In this document: positions 1 to 11,439 of the stretch, in pieces | Numbering within the stretch: position 1 is the stretch's first letter | Layout: every line of letters starts with the position of its first letter | Assembly: GCA_964017065.1 (NCBI GenBank) | Contig: OZ024785.1 | Span: forward strand, 4,936,588 to 5,000,587 | Direction: 5' to 3' | Source: Haliclona indistincta | Taxonomy: Eukaryota; Porifera; Demospongiae; Haplosclerida; Chalinidae | DNA length: 64,000 nt | Program-made: the position numbers and the translations under genes | Notes under the pieces: model-generated | Database searches by the model: none | Seen by the model: only the letters and a program-made list of their open reading frames with translations | Told to the model about the DNA's origin: nothing

Positions 1-460
1 GAAGGAAACAGAGAAAGCGTTCAACAACAGCATGTGTTGCTTTACTACATATCGAACAATGACTGTCAACTGATCAACATGACATAAATCTGGTGTTGAA
101 TCAACACTGAATGAAAAGTACTTTGCATCATTAATTTCATCAGACAAAAGCTTGTCACCAATTATTTTTATAAGCTCATTGCATATTGTAGATGATAAAT
201 ATGAAGCTCGCCCACTTCCTTTATTACCATATTTGGCTAAATGAGAGCTAATAAATGGGTCAAATTCACTAATCAATTCTATTACACCTAAATAGTTTCC
301 ATTCTCTTGTTAACCCAACTTCTCACTACCACCTCGGAACGCTAAACCTCTTGCTGCTATAAACTTAATCACTGCTACAAAGCATTTCAGAAGGTTTCGC
401 CAATATTTTCCTTCTGGACGCACCATCAACAACTGATGGAATACATCGTTCATTGTTCAA
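1..460 (-). pseudogene. hAT transposase fragment, DUF4371/ZMYM1-like
   Basis: On the minus strand an open frame from about 305 to the window edge reads like the DUF4371 region of ZMYM1-type hAT transposases: GNYLGVIELISEFDP, then an AKYGNKGSGRASYLSS stretch, then VDSTPDLCHVDQLT. Upstream (about 312-455) the same frame gives YWRNLLKCFVAVIKF and GLAFRGG, which belong to the same family. A TAA at 310-312 interrupts the two halves, and no start is visible beyond about 460. The piece runs off the window, so its 3' part is unseen. The family assignment rests on motif recognition. The internal stop marks it as decayed. Confidence 0.7.
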
Positions 461-519
461 AAATGAGAACAAGATTAGCTCTTTACTTCAGTTTCCTTCT
501 TCAGTTGCTTAGCATCAGT

Positions 520-610
520 TAGTGTTGCACCGATATCAAAATTTGCCGATATTTCGATATACAGATAATTTTTGTCATTATCTGCCGATATCGATACCGA
601 TAAAAATATT
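520..610. repeat. Left subterminal CGATA-motif cluster of the hAT element
   Basis: CCGATATC, GCCGATAT, TCGATATA, TGCCGATATCGAT and ACCGATA follow each other within about 70 bases inside the left TIR. A matching cluster (CCGATAATCGATACG, ACCGATACG, TATCGGCCGATT) lies at 2735-2800 next to the right TIR. Confidence 0.6.
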
Positions 611-797
611 ATACATAATTCAATATACCGCTTAAGTACTTATAGTTTTGATCTTATGACTATAATAATCTCTTTCATCTCATCGCAGGTTCTATTGATC
701 AAACTTCTATTTCCTTTGTTCTGTCATAATATTATTCATTAAAGTCTTTTAATGACTAAACACGATACAACCATACAATAATTGTACATGATGAGAG

Positions 798-2605
798 TCA
801 GTGAATGAAATGGTAGTTAGTTTTAATGAACAGGAGACTTTCAGCATGCTCTGGTGACAATCGATTGCGTTTCTCATCATAGATGTCTCCTGCTGATGAA
901 AAAAGTATTTCTGATGGCACGGACGTCGGTGGTGCTGACATGTATCTCAATGCTAAACGAGCCAGTGGTTTAAACTGAGAACCGTTTTCTCTCCACCAGG
1001 TATAGGAATTGCCACAGTGATATGGCACCAAAGGTAGGCTCAAATATTTGTCCACCAGCGAGCCTGCAGCATCGCATGTGCTCTCACCAGCTTCTTCTAT
1101 TATTGCATCGAATGCCTTCATGATGGCAGTTCTCTTCTGCGGAGGTGGTTCATTGGAGGTATCAGTAGATTCAGTGCTACGTGATGTAATCTCAGCAACC
1201 TTGGTTTCTAACAGAGTCTTGGCATCGGTTTTGAAGCTTGAACTGAAAAATCTATCCTTAAAACAAGGATCAAGAAGAGTAGCGAGAACAAGATGCTCAT
1301 TGCTTTCAACTTCGCTGTATCTCTCATTTAAGGAGGATAGCATTTCACTCTTTATAGTCTGTACACCACGGTCGTCATCATTGGCCTCCCAACTCTTTCG
1401 CAGACTTCTCACAAATGGTATTATCATAGATGACGAAGCCCTGTCACTTGATACTGACTGAGTAATATCCTCGATTGGCTTTAAAATGGTAATCACCTTG
1501 TCTAGAATTGTCAGTTGATAAGCTGACAATTGTGGAACATCACTACATTCAGCAGAAAATGCAGCAAGTGCCATTCTTTGCTCGGAAATACTCTCTAACA
1601 TGTACAGCGTTGAATTCCATCTAGTTGATACATCCTGACGAAGTCGATGTTGTGGTAAACCAAGGGAAGCCTGAATTTCCTTTAGACGAGAGTAAGCCAA
1701 TTGTGATCGTTTAAAATGGCCCACAATTCTACGACAAGTAGCAACTAAATCATTCACATACCTTTGAGAGAATACACCATCATTGATTACCAATTGTAGG
1801 GTATGGGAAAAGCAGCCTAGGAAGGGAATGTGGGCATCGAGCATCGCTCTCCTCATATTAGAAGCATTGTCGACGAGAAAGAGATGAACCTTTTCCTTTG
1901 GTATCTCCCACTCCCTCAGCATTTCTTCGTACTTGGATGCTAGCAACGCACCAGTGTGTGATCCTGGCAGTGTCTGAGCATGTAGCATAGCACACTTCTT
2001 TTCAAATGATTCAGTAAGCCAATGAGCTGTAGAGAGTCGTTGCTTACTTCTGTGCTCCATATATCTGACGTGAAGCTGAACCACTCTACATCTTTCATTT
2101 GATCCTTAACTACACCTCGGACATCACTTTCAATCTCGGGAATTACTTTGTCAGTAATATACTTCCTGCTTGGTAGGTTATATCTAGGTTCCAACACCTT
2201 GAGCAAAGCAGTAAATCCACAATCACTCACAATAGAGTATGGCTGCGAATCCCTCGCTATCATTTCACCGATCTTTCTAGACACAGCAAGTGCACGCGCA
2301 TCATTCGTCGACCATGCGCGTGTGCGGTCGATACTTTCAGCAATCGTGACTTGCCTGCTGGTACTGGTAGATGGTTGGCTTCGAGCGATAGCTTCTGCTA
2401 CCATGGATTCTTTTTTATCGATGTATTGTTGATGTAGATCTTTGTGCTTCGATTTCAGATGGTTGACAAGGTTAGTAGTGGTGAAAGACTTCACTGCTGA
2501 GCCACCACGTGGCACTGGCGTGCCACACTCGTTGCACTTGGCATGTCGGTCATTGTCTCCGCCTATTGTATAAAAACACCATATCGGTGACCTCTTCTTC
2601 GACAT
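798..2605 (-). pseudogene. hAT transposase with BED zinc finger, one frameshift
   Basis: This would be the transposase of the enclosing hAT element, cutting and pasting between its TIRs. The start is chosen at 2605 (MSKKRSP), just before a BED finger (CNEC then HLKSKH, a C-x2-C...H-x4-H pattern); a start at 2644 is possible. Further on come FTSDIWST and LVDNASNMRRAM of the RNase-H-like core, ATLLDPCFKDRF, and a strongly conserved C-terminal dimerisation domain (LARLALRYMSAPPTSVPSE, then KRNRLSPEHAESLLF). The frame changes once, near 2028-2036, between DSL and TAHWL; the rest is open over about 600 codons. Apart from that indel it is of normal length. The shift could be a real mutation or a sequencing or assembly error. 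It resembles the Ac/ZBED-type branch. Confidence 0.85.
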
Positions 2606-2818
2606 CGGGCAGAATATCGGGCAGAATCGAGATAGTGTAAACAATCAGACGTCTCCTGACATGACTCGAGTACTCGCCGCGCCCATAGCACGCATTGCGC
2701 ACGTGATGTATATCGGCGGCGTTCGCTTGATTATTCCGATAATCGATACGATACCGATACGCTATTATCGGCCGATTCCGATCACCGATACGATTATCGG
2801 TGCAACACTAGCATCAGT

Positions 2819-3639
2819 AAATCAAGATAGGAGGCACCAAGATCATCAAGATCATACTTGAAGCAGTCAGTGTGATGAAAAATCAGATAACTCTTGTTAT
2901 GAAAATGCCAATGACGATGATAATGATAAAAATTAATAATAAACGATAATATACATGTTCTTCCGCTTAGGGTAACAAATGTATACGCTGCCTACTTTTG
3001 TACCCTGAACTTTTGTGGAGAAATTTTTCAAATGCTCTTCTTCGCTTTCTCCATTTGGGCATTTCCATTTAACAAAATTTATAGTGAAAATTTTTTTTAA
3101 GACGACATTTTTTGTACGACGACGACATGGGTTTACGAGAATTAACAGGCGAACGCGGAATTGGAGATAAAAAGTTGTCCTTGTTGTCCTTGAGCACCGT
3201 CCTCGTCTTCGGCTGCTTCCTGCTTCAGGAGTTGTCTGGTCCTGCTGTGGTATGCGACTCCTGTGGTGGTGATGATGGTTGAACACATCACCACCACATC
3301 GCAAAACTTGTGAATTTTTGAATTTAGGGATACAGACACGATGTTAAATTACATATATTCCATTGTACCATCATTATATACCATAATATTATATTATACC
3401 GTAAGTCCGTAATACATACATGTATCTGTAGGTTGATTCAAATCTTGTTCTTTGGTGTTTTCTGCATCCCAGTGACGACACTTGCTGTCAAAGAGTAGTG
3501 CGACACAAAGATTATCACCTCAAATCTCTTCTAAAAGTTGTCATTCTTTTAATGCTGAAACTCAAAACTCTGGCGGTCTTGGGTCCTTTTCATCTTACAA
3601 TAATTTTGTTGGTCTAACTCTTATGTAACAAATATTGAT
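2819..3639. other. Intergenic; weak integrase-like remnant
   Basis: No convincing gene. On the minus strand near 2990-3090 a short stretch reads CPNGESEEEHLKNFSTKVQG, which looks like a decayed copy of the YPxGAS linker found upstream of the integrase zinc finger elsewhere in this window. The segment 2811-2850 is the hAT target flank, which also occurs near 36478-36510. Confidence 0.3.
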
Positions 3640-4065
3640 AAGTGCATGCACCAGTACCTTTGTGGGAGAATTGGCAATACTCCGCTATTTGAGTCTTGCT
3701 TCTTGGGAATTGGAGGGTGTTGTAAAAGAGCTCTCCTGTAATTTCGAGACAATTTCCAAATGTTCTTCTTTTCCCAGTAGCTTGCTGGGCAAAGAAGATT
3801 CGTAATACAAAATCAATCTAAGTTACATGTAGGATTAAAATCTTGCTGGAGTTGCTGGAGTTGATGGTGTTGATGATGATGGGTGGGGTGACACAAACAG
3901 TTAAACTGGACTACCGAGCAAAACTCACTTGTTCCTCGGCACTTGGAGGCAGTTATAGCTCTCCATTCTACACCCTGAACTTTTGGGCCTTTTTCCTGAT
4001 GTCCTTTTACATCCCCCGCTGCTTGCTCCGTCTGGGTACTTTTCATTTGCCAAAAACTGAAATAT
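3640..4065 (-). pseudogene. Ty3/gypsy-type integrase N-terminal region, degenerate
   Basis: Minus-strand fragments read KYPDGASSG (about 4035) and, in a different frame at 3640-3775, TGELFYNTLQFPRSKTQIAEY followed by HKGTGAC. This matches the linker (YPxGAS, then GELYYNSLQVPRSK, then HxGTGACH) leading to the integrase HHCC finger, and is better preserved at 54256-54486 and 57733-57860. Several frameshifts make it non-functional. Confidence 0.5.
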
Positions 4066-4179
4066 CCTTCCTACGACGACATATTGCTTCGATAACGCTC
4101 TTGAGTAACAAGACACAACGAATACACCTTTTGAAGAATATATTTTAGTAATTACAAATTCAGTGGTCACAGTCATCAT

Positions 4180-4840
4180 TTATATTTGCGAGAAAGTTTA
4201 TTAGTATAATACAGTTGTATAATTTGTGATTCGTCTTATGCTTCAGTATATTTGAGACCAAACTTGTTGACTATCAAGCTCGTAGTTGCTTGTAATGGTA
4301 ATCGACCTCTCCGTTTCATGTTCAGAACTTTCTAGCCCTTTTCCTAATGTCTTTGTATGACCCACAGCGTGATATTTTCCATTAGACAAAGACAGATATT
4401 ATTTTTTCTGTATAGCGAAGCGACATTGCCCAAGTGTGGTTTAACATTTTCAGCAAAACTTCTTGTATGCTAGGTCTGCCGATCCTAGTGAACTTGGAGT
4501 TAGCCTTTATCATTCGCCCACGCATTGTGGATATATTATAAGCATAATAATAATTTTTTTCTTAGTCATACAACTAGAACAGCGCAACGATTTAGCTGTC
4601 ACAACCACGTTACAAACATCACTCATTGTCTGTTTGGTCTCTCTACCAATCTACTACAATCTCTTGCTGAGTCCTATTGTCTATTCCTGTCTACTACCTG
4701 CTCGTTCGGTGCCATTATTTGTGATAGCACAGGTTTTTTCTGCAAATCAAATATTATTGTGTAACTTACGGGAAATTGTATTCATTAGTGTGGGAGTGAT
4801 ACCCACGCCAATAATCAAAAGTAATCGCTAACATCTTCAT
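4180..4840. other. No gene recognised
   Basis: AT-rich sequence. A short stretch at 4310-4440 (minus strand) resembles sequence also found near 59975-60010 and may be another relic of the integrase linker family. Nothing else is supported. Confidence 0.3.
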
Positions 4841-4945
4841 TTCCCACAACTTGAAACAGCAGGCATTCACCATTAGTTCACTACTAATAATAATGTATTT
4901 TCAGAACATGTATGCACTAGCTATGGTGCTCACTTCATTTTTTAA

Positions 4946-5188
4946 TCATCTCAAAATGACCTCCTTCTTGAACTTTAATTCTTCTCTTAATGTAGTGACA
5001 CCTTCAGTCCTTGTTGGTATTCCTTCAGTTGCATTATTCAAAACTTTTTCTCTTGCACCACTTCTAATAACTATTTTGCTCCTTCCTCCGTTGGTACTCT
5101 TTTCTAGTTGCTTGACTGACCCTTCTTGTTGTCTTGCATGCTTCCCCGAGGCACTATAGCTACTCCAGCCAGCCAGTCCAGTGAACAC
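4946..5188 (-). CDS. Unidentified charged ORF, member of the repeat-R1 family
   Basis: 80-codon open frame rich in Lys, Glu and Arg, with NNATEGIPTRTEGVTTLREE near the C-terminus. Decayed relatives of its last part (GIPTRT...) can be read on the minus strand in the R1 repeat copies (near 6180-6300, 14460-14560, 38940-39010). This is the best-preserved version seen. I do not recognise the family. It may be an exon of a dispersed element rather than a host gene. Confidence 0.25.
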   Translation of the reverse strand: MFTGLAGWSSYSASGKHARQQEGSVKQLEKSTNGGRSKIVIRSGAREKVLNNATEGIPTRTEGVTTLREELKFKKEVILR

Positions 5189-5439
5189 TGGAACTGAACT
5201 TCCTCAGCTGCTTTTAACTTCTCTTGTACTGCTAACTTCTCTTCTAATAATTATAATTTTAATAACATTTATAAAAATACATTGCACTAGCAATAACCAC
5301 CAGATCAAAAACCGTTGTTGGCGTTGTATTCTGCGTATTGGATGGAGGCCACTTGTAGGCCAACACTTTTCTACAATTGAACTTAGAGCACCCTACAGAG
5401 GAGAACGGATCTAAACTTGTGGTGAACATTTCTGTAGTT

Positions 5440-6700
5440 TACAAATATCCTATACCTTGTTCTAGTAATACCCTGTAGTATATTTATTTCCCTAACTGCA
5501 TAAGGTTCAGCCCTCAGCATCTCTCGAAATCATTAAATGGATGCTTTTACACTTTTCCTTCTGCTTCGACTTTAATTACAAGTGAAAACCTGATTGGAGT
5601 TGTGTAGCAGTTTTAACCATAGTTTACATACGATATCTGTTCCTAAAGGAATTATTAATCCTTTGTTTCTGGCAGGATTATTTATCACAGCTGAAATCTC
5701 CTCAAGTGCCGTCTGCATTGGTGTTATTGCAGGCACAGTGTTCTTGTTTTGTTTGTACAAGAAATGGTGAATGCCTGCTACTGTTTCAGATTAGTAGTGA
5801 ATTTTTGTCCTCTTTATCTTGAGGGCAAAGACTCCATGGTCATGGGCATTCTTCTGTTCTGGTAGCTCCACAAAGTAACAGTGTGTCTCAATTCATACCT
5901 TGCTAACCCAACAAAGATGTATCTTCCAAGCATCCCAATCAATTTTGGTTCTTCACTTTCAAATAAACATCTCCGTTTCATGTAACATCTATTGTTGTTG
6001 ACCTTACCATCTCTTCATCTTATGGCTTCCCATGTAACAAATCAACCGTCAAATATATTACCAGCTCTTTTGATCTACTATCTCCACCTGCACTTGCCGG
6101 GTTCTTCTGCTGCCCTTGTCAACATTATTGCACAAGTAACTCGTCCAATAGTAATTTTACAAAATTTCCTAGTCAATAATTTATTATCGTATCTCCATTA
6201 CATATTCCGGATGCCATCAGTCCTTGTTGATATTCCTTCAGACGCATTATAATTTATATTTCAATTACTTTTCTCTTGCACTGCATATTTCCTACCATCT
6301 GTGCTCTAATTAACAGGCTTTGCCTCGGTGGAAATCGTATATAAAGTCTTAGGACCCATAGTTTCAATTGCAATAATTATAATATTTCCTTGTTTTGGCG
6401 GCTCTTTAGCAGTTCTAGTCAGCTCAGCTTCAGTGGACTAACCGACTTTTTCATCAAGACGTTTTTTGTAAACTGTGAAAATCACCACCGACCATAATTA
6501 TTTGTCGTACAGCACAAATGAGTGTCTGTACAGAACGAGCGGGCTCAAGTGTCGTTACCACAACGCTAGCGAATCCTCATTGGGAGGTTAAAATTTACAC
6601 ATTAACATGAACATGTATCTGTATACATGTCACAGGGTACGCTTCAATGGTGATTAAGTTTTGCAGCCATGGCAAGTTTACCTGTGGTGATAGGTAAACA
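5440..6700. repeat. Dispersed repeat R1, copy a
   Basis: About 1.2 kb that recurs with high identity at 13720-14960, 19716-20956 and 25712-26952 (in the tandem units), partly at 31730-32085 and 33583-33840, again at 38160-39450, and inverted near 55900-56480. On the minus strand at 5572-5760 it holds a 62-codon open frame (VPAITPMQTALEEISAVI...) that recurs in the direct copies at 13839, 19835, 25831, 31846 and 38312. Because the copies are recent, conservation of the frame is not evidence of coding. Confidence 0.75.
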
Positions 6701-7793
6701 GTGGCGTATCTGAACCCGACTAGTTGGAAGTATTTGCCCAGGAGTGTGACCATAATGAATATTAATAAACTAGGTGTGGCTACAATGAATATTAATCAGG
6801 CCCTGGGGTGACTAGAGTCCCAGTTACGCCCCTGACGGTAAACACTATTCACTATTTTCTCCATTCAATGCTCAAAGCATGCAGTTGGCGGTCTAGTACA
6901 ATTCAAATTGTTTCCGGTTGAAGCGCACCACACCATCCATTCCTTGCAATAGCTTCTCTGAAACACAATTTGGTAGCACTGGTTAAACCAAAATGTTAAT
7001 TTATTGAAATGCTACCTCCCAAACGGGGTGATGTACGTCTTGAGGAGGAAGCATCCAGCTTTGAGAACAGCTTGGCACCACTCAGCTACGTGAAGACCTC
7101 GTCAACAGTAGGTAGAGGAAACACTTGTCTTTGAATTGCAACCCACAGCGGGTAGCGCTAGGTACGGTGTCTAAGTTGCCTGAACCTTGACAAAAGGTGT
7201 GATACTAGGCCTTCCTAACCCAATAAAAATGTCACAAGGCCTTATCACAGCCAATTCTGTTATTTCTGCAACACGGTTCCCAATCAATCGGTTCTTCACT
7301 TTCAATCAGTTCCATATAACATCTTTATATTATGAACCTGTTAACATTACCATCTCTTCATATTATGGCCTCCTGTGTAACAAATCTCAGCTTTGAGGGA
7401 GTTGGTCCATTCTGCTGTGTGAGTTCCTCCGATGAGTAGTCAGGATCTGAGACCGCCAGGCTTGGATCGGGTAGAGATCCTGTGACCCACTACAGCTTGA
7501 TCTGTCATTTGAACTGATTATTGCTTGTTAATTTTAGTGAGGTTTTAGTTCAGAAAATTGATAGTTATTTTTTAATGGCAACATTATTGTCAAGGCAACA
7601 TTATTGTCATTGTTGGCAGTAGGCTAAGCAACATTATCGTCTGTACAATCTAGACGCCGGCGTCAGTAGACTCATGCTTTTCTTTTCTTTCTTGTAACCT
7701 ACAAGAAAGAAATGCTTTCTTTGTGACTCATGCTTTGCTGTCTCAACGTTTTCTTTTATTTCTTCATTTACCATCATTTACCTGCTTCTTGCG
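6701..7793. other. No gene recognised
   Basis: About 1.1 kb without a supported gene. There is a short inverted CTTTCTTGTA/TACAAGAAAG pair at 7690-7712. No TIR-bounded element was identified. Confidence 0.3.
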
Positions 7794-8155
7794 CTATCTT
7801 GGTTGTCTACCATAGTCTTTGTACTCAGCTGTGGTTGGCTTCTCTTTTGCATCCTCTTCATCTTTGTCAAAGTCATTATGTTTAAGTATGACATACTCTT
7901 CCGGTGATGCTAGCAATTGCACAGCAGTTCCCAGCTCCATGTCTTCTTTCTGAAGATGCTCACTTACTTTATTAAATCTATCAAGAATCTTATAACAGAA
8001 TATTGCCATAAAAGCTGTTTCTAGAGATGATAGACGTTTAAGCAGATTCTTCGCATCACTGCGTGCCTCAGCTTTTTGATTCTCATCTTCCATTATGCAT
8101 TTTAGAGCTTCTTGTATGCTCGTATATCCCTTTGCAAGAGCTTTGCACCGAAGTT
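7794..8155 (-). pseudogene. hAT transposase fragment, DUF4371/ZMYM1-like middle region
   Basis: The minus-strand frame runs from about 8155 (CKALAKGYTSIQEALKCI) through RSDAKNLLKRLSSLETAFM, AIFCYKILDRFNKVSEHLQ and TAVQLLASPEEY to a stop at 7794. This is the helical region between the catalytic segments of ZMYM1-type hAT transposases (the LETxFM...ILxRFNxVSxxLQ pattern). Only about 120 codons remain, with neither the catalytic start nor the dimerisation end. It is probably a relic of the same family as the fragment at 1-460, though not contiguous with it. Confidence 0.65.
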
Positions 8156-8500
8156 TGCTATAGCACCGAAATACATGATTATTGGGTGATATTCTCTCGC
8201 ATTCAGGAGCACGCCTTGGATCAGTCGGTACTCTGATTATAGCACAGGCTGAAAATTTGAATAAATTACTCCTTTATGTGCTAATCATAACCTTTGATCT
8301 TTTGTGAGCTTTAGCAGTTTTTACTGCAATGGGTTTGGTCACAAAGTAAGACATCCTTGCCTGGAGCCTGCTGGTACATACCTAAACTTCCATTTAATCT
8401 CTTATTTGTCACAATTCTCCACTTTCCTTATCTCTCTGTTGGTTCTTTCTTCAGATCTGTTTTTTTTCTTCAAAATTTGGACATCTCTTCATTGCCAGTA
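8155..8500. repeat. Dispersed repeat R2, copy a
   Basis: Nearly identical to 34085-34435, with a more diverged direct copy at 9990-10330 and a partial inverted copy at 58375-58510. In the 9990-10330 copy the minus strand is open over about 80 codons (TDLKKEPTDRWGKRR..., then SFETKPIAVKTANAHKRSK), so the repeat may contain an old exon of unknown function. Confidence 0.7.
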
Positions 8501-8774
8501 TCAATAAAAATTTTTAAAATTAATAATTGATTTATAACTAGATTGTGTGTTTTAATCCACCACCTTTGTCCTTCTCATGTGTGCTTGAATTTCGTTCACA
8601 AACTCGATACTCAAAACTGTAAGAGATTAGTACACTCACTTCATTCGCCACAACTTTTTCTTTGGTGATCTTGTTAGTATTATTATTGACCAGTTCTTTC
8701 TAAATAATTAACTATTTGAAAAAATCCAACTTACCATGCCTAGTTTCAGCAGAAGTTGTCAAATTTTGTATCAT

Positions 8775-9005
8775 GTTATAATGCTCGACTTATAAGGAGT
8801 AATTAATTTTGAAACTTGAATCAGGTTTATGGTTCATTCTGATCAAAATGAGCTATAAACAATATATATTGTGCCAAGTTGACATCACTCTGAACTACTC
8901 GCTGTGAACTCCATATTGTGTCATGGAATGACATGAACAGCCTTCACGTATTTCATCATCTTTGTGCAGCCTTCACGTATTTCATCATCTTTGTGCAAAG
9001 CAGCC
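8775..9005. repeat. Dispersed repeat R3, copy a
   Basis: Matches 32215-32420 in the same orientation. This copy carries an internal near-perfect duplication of about 29 bp (CAGCCTTCACGTATTTCATC and following bases) at 8938-8997 that is single in the other copy. Confidence 0.6.
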
Positions 9006-9333
9006 CAATGAAATTTTGATTTAGCTACTTAATATGACCTACTACTATCCGCCTTGATCATGGTATCTAAATCACTCCAACAGTGCAGTTCCTTTAACAC
9101 TGGTTACATTGCTGTATCAGTTGTATGGATGGGATGGGTCGGGGAGAGGCGTATTAGTGGAGACAACTGCTAGAGAAGTATGACAGCATGAGAAAGCAGT
9201 TGGATTTCAAGAGGTGTCTCAAGGCATAGAGAGTATAAACAAGACTTAGTCGATCAGCTGCCATAAGTTATTATTGATAATTTTATTGATATTTTTGGAA
9301 GCTAAGGAATAAAGGATTTTTATATTGTTAATC

Positions 9334-9520
9334 TTACCGTCTCTTCTTGTACTTGTACGGTACTTGTTTAGCTAGCTTCATCAGCCGCGGTCCGAGGCCT
9401 TCGCCACTGGACTCGGCAAGGCTTCGTTTCCTAGCCGCCAAACGTCTAATTTTCCGCTTTTTTCTTGACTGTCGCATTAGCTGGATATCCATGTGTTGCC
9501 ATGTCTGATCATACGTTTGA
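9334..9520 (-). pseudogene. Integrase first-exon relic (KRBA2/gypsy type)
   Basis: Reads GYPANATVKK, then after a 1-nt slip in an A run KRKIRRLAARKRSLAES and GLGPRLMKLAKQV, and runs into GTAAGA, a plausible splice donor, at 9337. This is the same module as exon 1 of the fusion gene at 45532-45757 (KYPANTTSTQKRRIRR...GRPRLMTAFEGKEV). The frameshift makes it a pseudo-exon. Confidence 0.5.
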
Positions 9521-9559
9521 TCATACTTTGGATGGCTTGTTCTGTTTCTTGTACGAGTA

Positions 9560-9770
9560 AAAAATCTTACCAACAATATGTTGTTAACCACCTCTTCATC
9601 TTACTGCTTAAAATGTAACAAATCAAATCAATAAGTGCATCCCGGTACCTCTCGGTCCCGGTTTCGTATGTCGCCATTGCTTCTTCTAGAACTAGTTTTG
9701 CCCTCTGGCTTGCTCCACTTGGGTATATTCTGTTCGTCAAATAATGAAATATTATTTCGTATGTCGCCAT
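9560..9770 (-). pseudogene. Gypsy-type integrase linker relic
   Basis: Minus-strand frame with YLTNRIYPSGASQRAKLVLE, the same YPxGASQRAK motif as at 57733 on the plus strand. Only the linker is present. The GAAATATTATTTCGTATGTCGCCATTGC segment occurs twice (9668-9692 and 9751-9775), a local duplication. Confidence 0.4.
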
Positions 9771-10337
9771 TGCTTCTAGTTTTGGAATAGTTTTCTATTA
9801 ATTTATATTACAGCGAGATCTTGGCAAAAGCGGTAGTGTGACGTTGGCCAATCAAACGCACGTATAATAGCATAGATCGCTATCCCTCATCCACAAGCAG
9901 CTTTCTCTGCCTTTGTGCATGGCTTCTCTAGTAAGTGGACTTATTTGTCACGGACATGTCCTGGAATTGGTGATCTATTCTTACCACTTGACCTGCAATT
10001 TGAATAAATTAATCATGTGCTAATATTAATCATAACCTTTGATCTTTTGTGAGCATTAGCTGTTTTTACTGCAATGGGTTTGGTCTCAAAGGAAGACATA
10101 TACTTGCCTGGAGCCTGCTGGTACATACCTAAACTTCTATTTAATCTCTTATTTGTCACAATTCTCCGCTTTCCCCACCTATCTGTTGGTTCTTTCTTCA
10201 GATCTGTTTTTCTCTTCAAAATTTGGGCATCCAATGAATGCACGCATGTGTGTGCATGCAGACCTGACATTCACTCTTTAATGCTTTAGCATAAACAAAC
10301 TGCAGCTGTCTTCCACAAACTACGCTATATCGTTTAG

Positions 10338-10390
10338 CGGAGGGGGAGAGGGAGAGGGAAGGGAGGGGGAAGGAGAGAGGAAGTGGAAGT
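10338..10390 (+). repeat. Purine-rich G-tract stretch
   Basis: An uninterrupted run of A and G with many GGG/GGGGG blocks (GGAGGGGGAGAGGGAGAGGG...). The inverted relative near 58360-58400 lacks it, so it is a local expansion. It could form a quadruplex or triplex (inference). Confidence 0.5.
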
Positions 10391-10465
10391 AAAAACATTG
10401 TCACATGCCATTGTTTACACACGTATATGTCGTTGTAAATTGGCGACACTGTGTTTTGTAGAGTA

Positions 10466-10600
10466 TTAACATAGCGGGCACTTGTATTCCCTAGTTAGAT
10501 CTGAACCATGCTTCGTATGCATATGATAAGCTTTGTCTGAACGGCTCGAATAGCCCTGCCCACAACAATGACACAAGTATGGCTTCACCCCTGATGGCAC
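10466..10600 (-). pseudogene. C2H2 zinc-finger exon (unit 1)
   Basis: After a TCACACAG acceptor the minus strand reads VPSGVKPYLCHCCGQGYSSR, then DKAYHMHTKH, a canonical C-x2-C-x12-H-x4-H finger, followed by YKCPLC and a stop at 10466-10468. It starts in phase 0 and lies about 260 bp downstream of the HHCC exon at 10864-10970, which ends in phase 0. The two could be consecutive exons of one integrase-zinc-finger chimera, although the donor after the HHCC exon (GCTTAG) is no longer consensus. Confidence 0.5.
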
Positions 10601-10863
10601 CTGTGTGAGAAACGTACTGTTACAGACTGTTACTTATTAACGTACTGGTACTGTTCACTCTTAACGTACTGTCAAAATCAACGTCACTAGACTTGTCTCC
10701 ACCTTCTGTACCATTTCCATATCCCACAAATGTCGATTTTAAGCGAAGAAACAGTAACATTTCTAGAGTTGTTAAAAAATAATAATTGATTGGTCAACAA
10801 TAAATGAATGTGATAACAATTATCTCACTTTATGTGATTTATTGCCAGTCACTGGACCTAAGC

Positions 10864-10970
10864 ATGACAATGGGAACAATTTCTGATGAATTTCCTAACA
10901 TCCTTCTTCATCTTTTTCCAGCAATATTTGCTTGCGCACCTTTTTAGTGTCTCTTGACAGGCAAAATGTT
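10864..10970 (-). pseudogene. Integrase HHCC zinc-finger exon (unit 1)
   Basis: A 107-nt segment after a CTTTAG acceptor, exactly as long as exon 2 of the fusion gene at 44859-44965 and homologous along its whole length: HFACQETLKRCASKYCW, then KKDVRKFIRNCSHCH. It carries the second His and the C-x2-C of an integrase N-terminal zinc finger. The frame is open, but the 3' splice donor has decayed to GCTTAG. Confidence 0.6.
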
Positions 10971-11439
10971 CTAAAGTATACAGTAGTGTTTTTTGGTCTG
11001 TGATTATTCTGTTTGTGACCTGTGTAAAAAACAAATTCAATAAAATTATATCTGTTTAAATGTGACACTTAAGAAATTCAGGCCACAGCAGGCGCTGGTA
11101 CTGCTACTTCCAGAACTTGTCGGCAAGCTGCACAAGTTCGTCGAGAGTAGTGGTGTCGGGTATAGATGCTAGTACTATTCTGACCTGAGCTGGTATGCGC
11201 TAAAGGAATAGTTCTTTCATGACTAAGTTGTCAGCATTGCTGTTTTGTCGCCAAGCATGCGGTGCAGAAGTTGTAATGGTTTCAGTAATAAAACAATGTC
11301 AGGGTCAGCGTTGCGAGGTACCTTTAGTGAAGGAACACTGCCGCTATTTTTCTTTGTCTATTGCATCTTATCATTTCTTTAATAATAAACAAGTAGTCAA
11401 TGGCATAAAACTTGCACTGTGTGCTTAGAGATGTGTGAT

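Larger units (their letters stand above)
520..2810 (-). mobile_element. hAT DNA transposon, near-complete, with TIRs and 8-bp TSD
   Basis: The element is 2291 bp. Its 15-bp terminal inverted repeats are TAGTGTTGCACCGAT at 520-534 and its complement at 2796-2810. It is flanked by the 8-bp duplication GCATCAGT (512-519 and 2811-2818), the size made by hAT transposases. The subterminal 70 bp at both ends are crowded with CCGATA/TCGATA/TATCGG motifs, plausibly transposase-binding sites as in other hAT elements (inference). It carries a BED-finger transposase on the minus strand. The perfect TSD and intact TIRs suggest a fairly recent insertion. Confidence 0.92.

Noticed and set aside
1048..1461. 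137-codon plus-strand ORF
   Set aside because: Shadow of the hAT transposase on the opposite strand.
3142..3339. His-rich short ORFs near a CACCACCACATC repeat
   Set aside because: Low-complexity frame without homology or splice signals.
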